Shown here piece by piece: positions 16,016-24,841 of a DNA stretch of 64,000 nt. The notes under the pieces were generated by a model. That model was not told the origin of the DNA, did no database searches, and saw only the letters and a program-made list of their open reading frames with translations. The position numbers and the translations under genes were made by a program. This stretch comes from CAYMRL01 sp964473205 (GTDB lineage: Bacteria; Deinococcota; Deinococci; Deinococcales; Trueperaceae). The first letter of the stretch is position 1, and every line of letters begins with the position of its first letter. The stretch spans positions 1 through 64,000 of the forward strand of contig CAYYOK010000006.1 of assembly GCA_964473205.1 (NCBI GenBank). The letters run 5' to 3'.

Positions 16016-18082
16016 ATGTCAAGCCGTCCGTCCCCCGCCCGCCGTACCAAGGGAGGCTCCGCTTCCGCGGCCTTGCGCCTGTCGCTGCTGTTGGCGACCC
16101 TCGTCGCGCTGGCCGCCTGCACGCCACCGCCGGCATCGAGCGCTTCGCTGGTGATCCTGGCCGACGACACCGCGTACTCCGGAGCCAGCTTCGACGCTCA
16201 GGCCGTGCTCAACCGCGCCGACGTCATCACCGGCGACGTCGAGTTCACGCTCGACTCTCCGCCGGCCGGCTTCAGCGCCGCGGCCGTGACGACCGGCGGC
16301 AACTCCGCGACGCTCGAGGTCGCGGTCGATGCCAGCGTCGCGCCGGACGAGTACGAGCTGACCGTCACCGCCAGCGACGGCACGCGCGACGTCTCGCAGA
16401 CCTTCACGGTCGAGATATTGGGCCCTGAGCCCGCGGCGATCGACCTGGAGCTGCGCTCCTTGCTGCTGCCGACCCCAGGCGGCATCGGCTTCCCGCTGCA
16501 CGAGCTGGGCGAGGACTTCCCCTTCGTCTCGATGGTCCCCGGCGCCGACGTGCCGGCCGAGTTCGCCCTGGCGCGGGCGGTTCCCGGTGAGCTGGTCGTG
16601 CGCTTCGCCGCCGGCGCCGCCTTGGCTGCGAACGGCACGCTCAGCGCCAACGGCGTGACGTTCACGCCCGTCAGCGCGGCCACCGCCGGCTCGAGCGTCC
16701 AGGTGATCAAGACGACCGCGGCGCTGTCCTTGGATCAGACCATCGCCCTGGCCGCCACGGTGCAGGCGCGCTCCGACGTGATCAGCGCCTCGCCCAACTG
16801 GATCCTCAACGTGCACCAGACCTCGCTCTACGAAGCGCAGTGGGGCTTCCCTGCGATCGGTCTTCACAACGCCTGGAGCGTGACGACGGGCGAGGACAAC
16901 CCCGTCGCGGTCGCCGTGCTCGACACCGGCTACACCGAGCACCCCGGCCTGGACGGGCTGTTCCTGCCCGGCTACGACTTCGTCAACGACGACGACGATG
17001 CCCGCGACGGCACGGCCGGTTTCAGCCACGGCACCCACGTCTCCGGCACGATCGCGATGCGGCTGGCGAACAACCCGGGAGCCACCGGCATCAACCGCGG
17101 CGGAGGCATCCTGCCCGTCAAGGTCCTCAGCGACGCGGGCAGCGGCAGCTTCGCCGGCATCCTCTACGGCATGGTGTGGGCCTCGGGCGTCGAGGTCGAC
17201 GGCTACGACATGTCGCCCTTCCCCGAGAACGAGAACCCGGTGCGCGTCCTGAACCTGAGCCTGGGCGGCCGCGCCGGCGGCTGTCCTGACGAGATGGCGT
17301 TCGTGACGCAGACCTTGGCCGACGCCGGCGTAGTGGTCGTGGTCTCGGCCGGCAACGACGGCCAGGACATCAGGCACTACGCGCCCGCCAGCTGCCCCGG
17401 CGTCATCACCGTCGGCGCCAGCGGTCCGTACGACTACCGCTCCTCCTACTCCAACTTCGGCGCCATCGACATCGTCGCCCCGGGTGGCGACTCCACCTAC
17501 GACTTCGTCAGCGCGAACCTCCTGACCGGCGACCTCCTCCCGGCCGGCATCCTGAGCCCCGGCAGCGCCACCAGCCACTACTTCGCGGACGGCACCTCGA
17601 TGGCGGCCCCGCACGTGTCTGGCGTCGCGTCCCTCCTGCTCAGCCACAACCCGTCGCTCAGCGCCACCGACGTCCGCGACATCCTCATGGCAAGCGCGAC
17701 CCCGATGTCGGCCAAGCAGTGCGGCCTGCCCAGCGTCGAGCAGTGCGGCGCCGGCCTGCTCAACGCCAGCGCGGCCCTCGGCGCCCTCGATCCCGGCGCA
17801 TGGCTGGGCGCGTCGGTGGCGTACGCGGACGTCTACGCATGCACCGAACCCGACTGCTCCGACCTCGACATGGAGTCCGAGCCCGTCGCCAGCCTGGCGC
17901 AGGCGATGACGCGCGGCTACGTCAACTTCTCGTTCGCCGACCTGCCCGCCGGCACCTACTTCGTCGACGGCTACGTGCTCTCCAGCGACGTTCACCCCGT
18001 GCTCGAGCTGCTGTGGGACAACCGCGTCGTCGAGCTCTCCGCCGGCGACCTGAACGACCTCGTGCTGGAGGCCTGGCCGTAA
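16016..18082 (+). CDS. Subtilisin-like S8 serine protease, predicted lipoprotein
   Basis: A 688-residue secreted protease. A lipobox-like LVALAAC near residues 29-35 suggests lipid anchoring. Residues about 45-140 form an Ig-like Pro/Thr-rich domain; the catalytic domain carries Asp in AVLDTGY, His in SHGTHVSGTIA and Ser in GTSMAAPHVSG, so the triad is complete. A C-terminal beta-rich domain follows (about 600-688). The start follows GGAGG with a 5-nt gap; an upstream in-frame TTG has no support. Likely degrades external protein or processes surface proteins. Confidence 0.95.
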   Translation: MSSRPSPARRTKGGSASAALRLSLLLATLVALAACTPPPASSASLVILADDTAYSGASFDAQAVLNRADVITGDVEFTLDSPPAGFSAAAVTTGGNSATLEVAVDASVAPDEYELTVTASDGTRDVSQTFTVEILGPEPAAIDLELRSLLLPTPGGIGFPLHELGEDFPFVSMVPGADVPAEFALARAVPGELVVRFAAGAALAANGTLSANGVTFTPVSAATAGSSVQVIKTTAALSLDQTIALAATVQARSDVISASPNWILNVHQTSLYEAQWGFPAIGLHNAWSVTTGEDNPVAVAVLDTGYTEHPGLDGLFLPGYDFVNDDDDARDGTAGFSHGTHVSGTIAMRLANNPGATGINRGGGILPVKVLSDAGSGSFAGILYGMVWASGVEVDGYDMSPFPENENPVRVLNLSLGGRAGGCPDEMAFVTQTLADAGVVVVVSAGNDGQDIRHYAPASCPGVITVGASGPYDYRSSYSNFGAIDIVAPGGDSTYDFVSANLLTGDLLPAGILSPGSATSHYFADGTSMAAPHVSGVASLLLSHNPSLSATDVRDILMASATPMSAKQCGLPSVEQCGAGLLNASAALGALDPGAWLGASVAYADVYACTEPDCSDLDMESEPVASLAQAMTRGYVNFSFADLPAGTYFVDGYVLSSDVHPVLELLWDNRVVELSAGDLNDLVLEAWP

Positions 18083-18104
18083 GCCTCAGGACCTAGCCCC
18101 GGCG

Positions 18105-18141
18105 TGGCCGGGCACCGCGACCTGGTCGTCGCGCCCGGCCA
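18105..18141. terminator. Long-loop inverted repeat after protease gene
   Basis: TGGCCGGGC at 18105-18113 pairs with GCCCGGCCA at 18133-18141 across a 19-nt loop. It lies upstream of a stronger hairpin in the same convergent region and may act with it. Confidence 0.4.
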
Positions 18142-18158
18142 TCCAAGCTAACTACGAA

Positions 18159-18194
18159 GCGAGGCCCCCGGTTAGAGCCGGGGGCCTCGCTCTT
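18159..18194. terminator. Bidirectional intrinsic-type terminator
   Basis: A perfect 13-bp stem: GCGAGGCCCCCGG at 18159-18171 pairs with CCGGGGGCCTCGC at 18178-18190, loop TTAGAG, followed by TCTT. It sits between the convergent protease and EF-G-like genes and could stop transcription from both sides. Confidence 0.85.
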
Positions 18195-18250
18195 GCTGCC
18201 TGAATCCGTGCTCGGCCCGACCGGGTCGGACCGCCGTCTGCCATGCGGTC

Positions 18251-20302
18251 CTACCCCGCCGCCTGCTCCTGCTTGCGGTCAGCCAGCACCTTGTCGACGA
18301 CGTGCTGAGGGGCGCTCTCGTAGCGGTCGAACTTGAGCGAGAAGGCGCCGCGGCCGCCGGTCAGCGACCGCAGGTCGGCCGAGTAGGACTGGATCTCGGC
18401 CATCGGCACGTGCGCCGACACGACGCTCACCGAACCCTCCGACTCCATGCCGAGGATCCGTCCGCGCCGGGAGTTGAGGTCCGAGATTACGTCGCCTGTG
18501 AAGCGGTCGGGGACGCGCACCTTGACGAGCACTATCGGCTCGAGCAGCGCCGGCTTGGCGTTGCGCATGGCGTCCTTGAACGCGTGCGCCGCGGCGACCT
18601 GGAACGCGACGTCCTTCGAGTCGACCGGGTGGTCCTTGCCGTCGTAGACGACGACCTTGACGTCCTGCACGGGGAAGCCGCCCAGCACGCCGGAGTCCAG
18701 AGCGCTCCTGGCGCCCTTCTCGCAGCTCGTCTGGAACTGCGTCGGGATGGTGCCGCCGACGACGCCCCACTCGAACTCGAAGCCTCCGCCGCGCGGCAGC
18801 GGCTCGACCCGCAGGGCCACCTCGGCGAACTGACCGGCGCCGCCCGTCTGCTTCTTGTGGCGGTAGCGCTCGTCGGCCTTGCCGGTGATCGTCTCGCGGT
18901 ACGCCACCATCGGGACCGAGGTGTCGACGGAGACGCCGTAACGCTCGCGCAGCGCGTTGACGGCGATCTCGAGGTGAACGTGCCCCATGCCCCACAGCAC
19001 GGTCTGCGACGTGTCGGGGTTGCGCTCCAGCACCAGCGTCGGGTCGGACTCGAGCAGCTTGTGCAGCGCGTCGCCGAGCTTGTCCTCGTCGGGCCGCGCC
19101 TTCGGGTGCAGCGCCAGGGCCATGACGGGCGAGGGGAAGCGGATCGGGCTGAGCACGAAGTCCTGGTTGCCAGTCACGAGCGTGTCGCCGGTGTGGATGG
19201 GGTCGGCCTTGGTGACGGCGCCGATCATGCCAGCCGTCAGCTCCTTGACCTCGATGAGGTCCTTGCCGTTGGGGACGTAGAGGTGGGCGGCGCGGACCTC
19301 GCCGTCGCGGTTGGTGACCTTCAGCGTCTCGCCGGGCTTGAGGCTGCCGGCCAGCACTCGCATCAGGGAGACCTTGCCGAGGTAGGGGTCGATGACCGTC
19401 TTGAACACGCGCGCCGAGAAGGGGTGGCCGTCGCCGAGCTTGGGAGGGTCGCCGCGCTCGGTGGTCAGCGCCGCGTGGTCCTCGACGCGCCTTACCCCCT
19501 CGACGAGGAAGTCGAGCAGCAGCGAGATGCCCTTGGCGCTGGTCGCGGACGTCAGCAGGACCGGGGTCAGCTCGTTGCGCCTCACCGCCGAGGCGAACGC
19601 GGCCAGCAGGTCCTCGTTGTCCAGGTCGGAGTCCTCGAGGTACTGCATCATCAGCGCGTCGTCGGTCTCGACGATCGCCTCGACCAACCGGTCGCGGTAC
19701 TCCTGAGCCAGGCCGGCGACCTCGTCCGGGATGGGGATCTCGACCGACTTGTCGCCTTCGGGCCAGGCGTAGGCCTTCATGTGCAGCAGGTCGACGACGC
19801 CCCTGAAGTTCTCGGCCTGTCCGATCGGCACCTGGATGGCGGCGATGTTGCCCTCCAGCGTCGCCTCGATGTCGGCCATGGTCCGGAAGAAGTCGGCGTT
19901 CTCCCTGTCGAGCTTGTTGATGACGAACATCGTCGAGAGCTCGCGGTCGCGGCTCGACGTCCACACCCGCTCGGTGCCGACCGCGACGCCCGACACGGCG
20001 GACACGACGACCATCACCGCGTCGGCGGCGGCCTGCGCGCCGCGGATCTCGCCGACGAAGTCGGCGTAGCCGGGCGTGTCGATGACGTTGAACTCGCTGC
20101 CCTGCCAGGTGAAGGGATGGACCGAGGAGTAGACCGAGATCTTCCTTCTCTTCTCCTCCGCCGTGTGGTCGGACGCCGTCGCGCCGTCCTCTACCTTGCC
20201 CAGCGCTGGGATCGAGCCGGCGCGGAACAGCATCGCCTCTACCAACGAGGTCTTCCCGGCGCCGCTGTGAGACAGTACGGCGACGTTGCGGATGTTGGAC
20301 AT
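18251..20302 (-). CDS. Elongation factor G-like GTPase (EF-G paralogue)
   Basis: A 683-residue translational GTPase. The P-loop reads SHSGAGKTS (residues 11-19) instead of the AHVDAGKTT of canonical EF-G; G3 is DTPGY and G4 is NKLD. Domains II to V follow to the end (MESEGSVSVVSAHVPMAEI). The altered P-loop places it in the EF-G-like/FusA2 group, whose exact role is unsettled. ATG 20302 has GGGAG upstream. A canonical fusA is presumably elsewhere. Confidence 0.9.
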   Translation of the reverse strand: MSNIRNVAVLSHSGAGKTSLVEAMLFRAGSIPALGKVEDGATASDHTAEEKRRKISVYSSVHPFTWQGSEFNVIDTPGYADFVGEIRGAQAAADAVMVVVSAVSGVAVGTERVWTSSRDRELSTMFVINKLDRENADFFRTMADIEATLEGNIAAIQVPIGQAENFRGVVDLLHMKAYAWPEGDKSVEIPIPDEVAGLAQEYRDRLVEAIVETDDALMMQYLEDSDLDNEDLLAAFASAVRRNELTPVLLTSATSAKGISLLLDFLVEGVRRVEDHAALTTERGDPPKLGDGHPFSARVFKTVIDPYLGKVSLMRVLAGSLKPGETLKVTNRDGEVRAAHLYVPNGKDLIEVKELTAGMIGAVTKADPIHTGDTLVTGNQDFVLSPIRFPSPVMALALHPKARPDEDKLGDALHKLLESDPTLVLERNPDTSQTVLWGMGHVHLEIAVNALRERYGVSVDTSVPMVAYRETITGKADERYRHKKQTGGAGQFAEVALRVEPLPRGGGFEFEWGVVGGTIPTQFQTSCEKGARSALDSGVLGGFPVQDVKVVVYDGKDHPVDSKDVAFQVAAAHAFKDAMRNAKPALLEPIVLVKVRVPDRFTGDVISDLNSRRGRILGMESEGSVSVVSAHVPMAEIQSYSADLRSLTGGRGAFSLKFDRYESAPQHVVDKVLADRKQEQAAG

Positions 20303-20412
20303 CTTGGCTCCCTTTCCTCGGTTCCCTGGCCGGGCCGGCGACTATGGCTCTGCGCGCTGGGACGGCGAGATACCGTTGCCAGCGCGAAGGTTCTAAGGTT
20401 ACGGAATCGTAC

Positions 20413-20418
20413 TACACT
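20413..20418 (+). promoter_or_regulatory. Leaderless -10 hexamer for CYTH gene
   Basis: TACACT ends 6 nt before the GTG at 20425, with no Shine-Dalgarno. This decides the start of the CYTH-domain gene. Confidence 0.6.
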
Positions 20419-20424
20419 CGCCGC

Positions 20425-21195
20425 GTGCCTCTGGAGCGTGAACTGAAGCTCTCGTCGCCAGAGGGCTACGTACCGAGCCGCGCCGAGCTCGAGCACGCCT
20501 TAGGCGGCCTCATCGTCGACGGCGCACCTCTGAGCGTGGAGGCCGGCACGCTCAGGCGTCACCAGGACACCTACTTCGACACCGAAGACGACGCTCTCGC
20601 CGCGCGCGGCTGGGCCCTCAGGCGCCGAGCCTCCAGTACCTCGCTCACGATCGGCCTCAAGGGCGAGGCCGTGGTCCGCGCCCCTTCTGGACAGAGCGGC
20701 CCGCCGTACCCGGGAGCCGCGCTCTTCGAACGCTTCGAGCTCGAGACTCCCCACACCGGCCCCACACCGCCCTGGCCCCGGGAGATCGCGGACTTCCTCG
20801 CCGACAAGGTGCCGGCCGGCACCCTCGCCGCGGCAGAGGCTCGCGTCGTGCTCGACGTCGTTCGCGTCAGCCACCGCCTCGTTCACTCTGCCGCCGGCGA
20901 AGCCGCTGGCCCTGACCGCGCGACCGGCTCCCACACCCCGGAGGGCGGCGGCTTCCTCGTCGAGCTGAGCTTCGACGAGGTCAGCTGCAGCCTGCCGCGC
21001 GCAGCTGGACGGCCGGCGAGGACCGGTGAGACGACCGAGGCTCGTTTCCACGAGGTCGAGCTCGAGGCCGGCCCGGAGACCGCTGCCCGCGCCCTCGAGG
21101 TGGTGGCCGGTGCGCTCGCCGCCCTGCTGCCGTTGACGGCGTCGAGCGTCAGCAAGGCGGAGCGGGCACGCGCTCTCTTGTCTCCGTTCATGTGA
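20425..21195 (+). CDS. CYTH domain protein
   Basis: A 256-residue protein starting MPLERELKL, which gives the ExExK signature of the CYTH (triphosphate tunnel) family at residues 4-8. Later features are DTYFDTEDDALAARGWALRRR (about 49-69, shortened here as the DTYFDT and LRRR segments) and LSFDEV near residue 180. CYTH proteins hydrolyse inorganic triphosphate or thiamine triphosphate, or bind polyphosphate; the substrate here is not determined. The upstream in-frame ATG at 20344 would add 27 residues before the ExExK motif and is not favoured. Confidence 0.85.
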   Translation: MPLERELKLSSPEGYVPSRAELEHALGGLIVDGAPLSVEAGTLRRHQDTYFDTEDDALAARGWALRRRASSTSLTIGLKGEAVVRAPSGQSGPPYPGAALFERFELETPHTGPTPPWPREIADFLADKVPAGTLAAAEARVVLDVVRVSHRLVHSAAGEAAGPDRATGSHTPEGGGFLVELSFDEVSCSLPRAAGRPARTGETTEARFHEVELEAGPETAARALEVVAGALAALLPLTASSVSKAERARALLSPFM

Positions 21196-21198
21196 GGC

Positions 21199-21954
21199 TC
21201 AGCGGGTCAGGTACCCGCCGTCGACAGGCACGTAGGCTCCGGTCACGAAGGAGGCGGCTGGCGAGGACAGGTACGAGACCGTGTCGGCGACCTCCTCCGG
21301 CCGGCCCAGGCGGCCGATCGGGTGCAGGGAGACGAGCATCTGGTTGAGAGCCTCGTCGGCCTCGAAGTCGGCGATGAGCGGCGTGCTGATGAAGCCCGGC
21401 CCGACGGCGTTGACGCGGATGCCCTGCGCGGCGTAGTCCATCGCCGCGGTCTTGGTGAGCCCGACGACCCCGTGCTTGGCCGCTACGTACCCCGCCGCGC
21501 TCGAGAAGCCGACCTGGCCGAGGATCGACGCGACGTTGACTATCGCTCCCCCGCCCGCCGCGAGCAGCGCCGGGATCTCGTAGCGCATGCAGTAGAAGAC
21601 GCCGGAGAGGTTGACCGCGATCACCTTGTCCCAGCCGGCGACGCTCAGGTCCCCGGCGAGAGCCTGCTCGCCGCCGATGCCGGCGTTGTTGCACGCGATG
21701 TGAAGAGCGCCGTACCGGTCGACGGCGGTCGCCACCAGGCGCTCGCAGGCGGCCGGGACGGAGACGTCGGCACGGAAGAAGCTGGCGGTGCCTCCCGCCG
21801 CCTCGATCTCGGACACGACCTCAAGGCCGTTGACCTCCGAGAGGTCGGAGACCAGCACCTTGGCGCCGGCCCTCGCGTAGGCGTGGGCGACGCTGCGCCC
21901 GATCCCCGAGGCGCCGCCTGTGACTATCGCTACCTTCCCGCTCAACTGCGTCAT
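21199..21954 (-). CDS. SDR family oxidoreductase
   Basis: A 251-residue classical short-chain dehydrogenase. TGGASGIG at residues 12-19, NNAG near 89, the catalytic Ser region VASILG and YVAAK (YxxxK) near 155 are all present, as is the C-terminal PVDGGYLTR. It is a 3-oxoacyl reductase-like or sugar/alcohol dehydrogenase; no context fixes the substrate. ATG 21954 has GAGGAGGT upstream. It converges with the CYTH gene with a 3-nt gap. Confidence 0.9.
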   Translation of the reverse strand: MTQLSGKVAIVTGGASGIGRSVAHAYARAGAKVLVSDLSEVNGLEVVSEIEAAGGTASFFRADVSVPAACERLVATAVDRYGALHIACNNAGIGGEQALAGDLSVAGWDKVIAVNLSGVFYCMRYEIPALLAAGGGAIVNVASILGQVGFSSAAGYVAAKHGVVGLTKTAAMDYAAQGIRVNAVGPGFISTPLIADFEADEALNQMLVSLHPIGRLGRPEEVADTVSYLSSPAASFVTGAYVPVDGGYLTR

Positions 21955-22165
21955 CTGCTCTTACCTCCTCGACTTGAGAACCGCACCGAGTACCGCCGCT
22001 GAGCACCGCGCTCAGAACCGACCCGACGACCGACCCGCGAGCCGCTCAAGCGAAGCTGAGCACGCGCGCCGCTCTCGCACCGCCTACGAATGTCCCCGCG
22101 GGTCCAAGCGGTGCCCGGCCGAGCGGTAGCGGGACGGTCCCGCAGCCGCCGGTATACTCGCAGCC
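21955..22165. other. Divergent promoter region, SDR/glyA
   Basis: A 211-bp noncoding region. It holds GGAGGT for the minus-strand SDR and TATACT at 22153-22158 for glyA. Repeated ACCGCA/CCGACC words at about 21980-22040 show no clear periodicity. No RNA gene seen. Confidence 0.5.
22153..22158 (+). promoter_or_regulatory. Leaderless -10 hexamer for glyA
   Basis: TATACT is followed by 7 nt and the ATG at 22166, with no Shine-Dalgarno. Confidence 0.65.
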
Positions 22166-23410
22166 ATGACAAGCCCAGCCGAACCCTCTGTCGCGAGGGC
22201 CGCACGAGACGACAGCATCTTCAAACTCATCGATGCGGAGTTCGCTCGCCAGCGCGACGGCCTCGAGCTCATCGCCTCGGAGAACTTCGTCTCGCCTCAG
22301 GTGATGGAAGCGGTCGGCTCGGTGCTGACGAACAAGTACGCGGAGGGCTACCCCGGCAAGCGCTACTACGGCGGCTGCGAGGTCATCGACCAGGTCGAGA
22401 CCCTCGCCATCGACAGGTGCCGCGAGCTGTTCGGCTGCGAGTGGGCGAACGTCCAGCCTCACTCCGGCTCCTCGGCGAACCTCGCCGCCTACTACGCCCT
22501 GCTCGAGCCCGGCGACAAGGTGCTGGGCATGGACCTGTCGCACGGCGGTCACCTGACGCACGGCTCGCCCGTCAACTTCTCCGGCATCAACTACCGCGTC
22601 GCCGGCTACCCGGTCGACAAGAGCTCCGAGCTGATCGATTACGAGCAGGTCAGGCGCGTCGCGCTGGAGTACCGGCCGAAGCTGATCATCGCCGGCGCCA
22701 GCGCGTACAGCCGCCTGATCGACTTCGAGGCGTTCAGGGCCATCGCCGACGAGGCCGGCGCCTACCTGCTGGCCGACATCGCCCACATCGCCGGACCGGT
22801 CGCGGCCGGGCTGCACCCGCACCCGCTGCCGCACGCGCACGTCGTGACCAGCACGACGCACAAGACGCTGCGCGGCCCGCGCGGCGGCCTGATCTTCGGC
22901 AACGACGCCGAGGTCAAGACCAAGATCGACCGCACGATCTTCCCCGGCACCCAAGGGGGGCCGCTCGAGCACGTGATCGCGGGCAAGGCCGTGGCGTTCT
23001 TCGAGGCGCTGCGCCCCGAGTTCAAGGACTACACGCAGGCGGTGCTCGACAACGCCAAGGCGTTGGCCGGCGCGCTGGCAGAGCGCGGCTACCGCATCGT
23101 GTCAGGCGGCACCGACAACCACATGTTCGTGATCGACCTGCGCGGCACGGGCATCAACGGCAACACCGCCAGCAAGCGCCTCGGCAAGGCTGCGATAACC
23201 GTCAGCAAGAGCATGGTGCCCTTCGACGAGGAGAAGCCGTGGATCACCTCGGGCATCCGCCTCGGCACCCCGGCGCTGACGACGCGCGGCATGCGCTCGG
23301 CGGAGATGGTGGCCGTCGCCGGCCTCATCGACCGAAGCCTCAAGGGCGAGGAGCCCGAAGGGCTGGAGCGCGAGGTCGTGGACCTGGCCGCCAGCTTCCC
23401 TATGCCTTAG
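22166..23410 (+). CDS. glyA: Serine hydroxymethyltransferase
   Basis: A 414-residue PLP enzyme interconverting serine and glycine with tetrahydrofolate. Signatures are LIASENFVS (about residues 35-43), NKYAEGYPGKRYYGGCE, and the PLP-lysine motif STTHKTLRGPRGG near residues 230-242. Full length. Its TAG stop is immediately followed by the stop of the convergent HAMP gene with no spacer. Confidence 0.97.
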   Translation: MTSPAEPSVARAARDDSIFKLIDAEFARQRDGLELIASENFVSPQVMEAVGSVLTNKYAEGYPGKRYYGGCEVIDQVETLAIDRCRELFGCEWANVQPHSGSSANLAAYYALLEPGDKVLGMDLSHGGHLTHGSPVNFSGINYRVAGYPVDKSSELIDYEQVRRVALEYRPKLIIAGASAYSRLIDFEAFRAIADEAGAYLLADIAHIAGPVAAGLHPHPLPHAHVVTSTTHKTLRGPRGGLIFGNDAEVKTKIDRTIFPGTQGGPLEHVIAGKAVAFFEALRPEFKDYTQAVLDNAKALAGALAERGYRIVSGGTDNHMFVIDLRGTGINGNTASKRLGKAAITVSKSMVPFDEEKPWITSGIRLGTPALTTRGMRSAEMVAVAGLIDRSLKGEEPEGLEREVVDLAASFPMP

Positions 23411-24841
23411 CTAACGCCTGCGCCTGAGCCGCTCCATGCCCTCGCGCAGGCTTATGCGCATGCGGTCGATGGCGCCGGCGATCTGGCCGAGCTCGTCGTC
23501 GCGGTTGAGCTCGACAGGCTGCTCGAACTCGCCGTGGCTGATGCGATCGGCCGCGACGAGCAGGTAGCTGATCGCGTTGGTCAGGCCTCTCGTCAGGGAC
23601 AAGGCCGCGAGGATCGCGAACAGCACGGGTATCAGCCCGACCAGGAGGGTCGTCAGCAGGACCTGCCCGAGCGACGAGCGCAGGGTCGCCGGGTCGACCG
23701 CCACCACGACGGTGCCGAGTCGCACGTCGCCGCGGCGCACGGGGGCGGCCGCGACCACCAGCGGCTCCTCTGCCAGGCCCGCCATCGCCAGCACCCCCTG
23801 CCAGCTGGCCCTGAGGCTCTCCAGCCACGGCTCGACGGTGATCTCTGCGCCGCGGGCGTCGGCCGCGCGGGCGCGGGCCAGGCGTTGAGCGGCCTCGCTG
23901 AGCGCAGCGGCTCCCGCGCCAGAGGCGGGACCTTCCCAAGCCGCCAGCGTCGAGCCGTCGACGTCAAGCACCGCCAAGAAGCTCATGCCCCTGCCGGCCA
24001 GCGCGATGCGGCTGGCGTCCTCGACGCGTTGCAGCTCGATGCGCATCAGCGGGGCCGAGAGCGGCAGGCCGCTCGACATCCCCTCGATCGTCGCGGCGAC
24101 CGCGGTCGCGACCTCGCCGGCGCGGCGCGCCTGCTCGGCCCGCAGCACGGGCAGCAGCGTGACGCTCAGCGCCAGCAGCATCACCAGCAGCGTGAGGATG
24201 GCAGGCAGCGTGGCGGCGGTCGCGATCCTGCGCCTGAGCGAGCGCCTGTCCAGCCGCGGCGGCTCGCGCGTGAGCGTCGTCTTCATCGGGTCGCGCGGGG
24301 GCTGCGGCACGGTGTGGCCGGGTAGCGGGGCGCTCTCCGAGCGGTCGCGGGCCGAGGTCGTCCTGACCCCAGAGTCCCTGACGGCCGCGGCGGCGTAAGT
24401 GTCGGGCGCGGTCGCGGCGGCGCCGTTGGGCTCGGGCTCGGCGGCTGCGTTCGCCGAGGAGCCGAAGGCAGCGTCGGTGGCGGTCTCGGCGCCCGCGGCG
24501 CCGGTCCCTGTGCTGGTCGTCGGGTCCGTCGCGCCGCCGGTAACGACCGGCGAGGAGCCCGCGTCGGTCGCCAGCCCGCCGCTGGCCTCGCCGTCGTGCC
24601 ACTGCACCGCCCGACCGTTGGCATCGCCTTCGCGCATCTCGACGGTCAGGCCGGCGGAGTGGAGGATCTGCGCCACGCTGCGCGCCTGGCGCTCCGGCAC
24701 GTCTCTGGTGACCGGCCCCGGCGCGCGCTTGAGCAGCGCCAAAGCCCGGTCAGCAGGGATCCTGAAACCCTCCGCAACGACCGCGGCAGCACCGCCGAGA
24801 TCGTCAGGCACGGGGTCAAGCACGACGACCACGTAGTTCAC
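23411..24841 (-). CDS. Membrane signalling protein with HAMP domain and N-terminal regulatory domain
   Basis: A 476-residue protein. The start, GTG 24841 behind GGAGG, gives NYVVVVLDPVPDD and an N-terminal alpha/beta domain of about 80 residues that also contains LALLKRAPGPVTRDV. A low-complexity Ala/Thr/Gly linker (about 85-185) follows, then TM1 (about 205-230), a periplasmic region (about 230-390), TM2 (about 392-415) and a HAMP domain ending the protein (DELGQIAGAIDRM). There is no kinase, cyclase or MCP output domain, so it may act by protein contact. It overlaps the DUF4388 gene by 4 nt (GTGA). Confidence 0.7.
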   Translation of the reverse strand: MNYVVVVLDPVPDDLGGAAAVVAEGFRIPADRALALLKRAPGPVTRDVPERQARSVAQILHSAGLTVEMREGDANGRAVQWHDGEASGGLATDAGSSPVVTGGATDPTTSTGTGAAGAETATDAAFGSSANAAAEPEPNGAAATAPDTYAAAAVRDSGVRTTSARDRSESAPLPGHTVPQPPRDPMKTTLTREPPRLDRRSLRRRIATAATLPAILTLLVMLLALSVTLLPVLRAEQARRAGEVATAVAATIEGMSSGLPLSAPLMRIELQRVEDASRIALAGRGMSFLAVLDVDGSTLAAWEGPASGAGAAALSEAAQRLARARAADARGAEITVEPWLESLRASWQGVLAMAGLAEEPLVVAAAPVRRGDVRLGTVVVAVDPATLRSSLGQVLLTTLLVGLIPVLFAILAALSLTRGLTNAISYLLVAADRISHGEFEQPVELNRDDELGQIAGAIDRMRISLREGMERLRRRR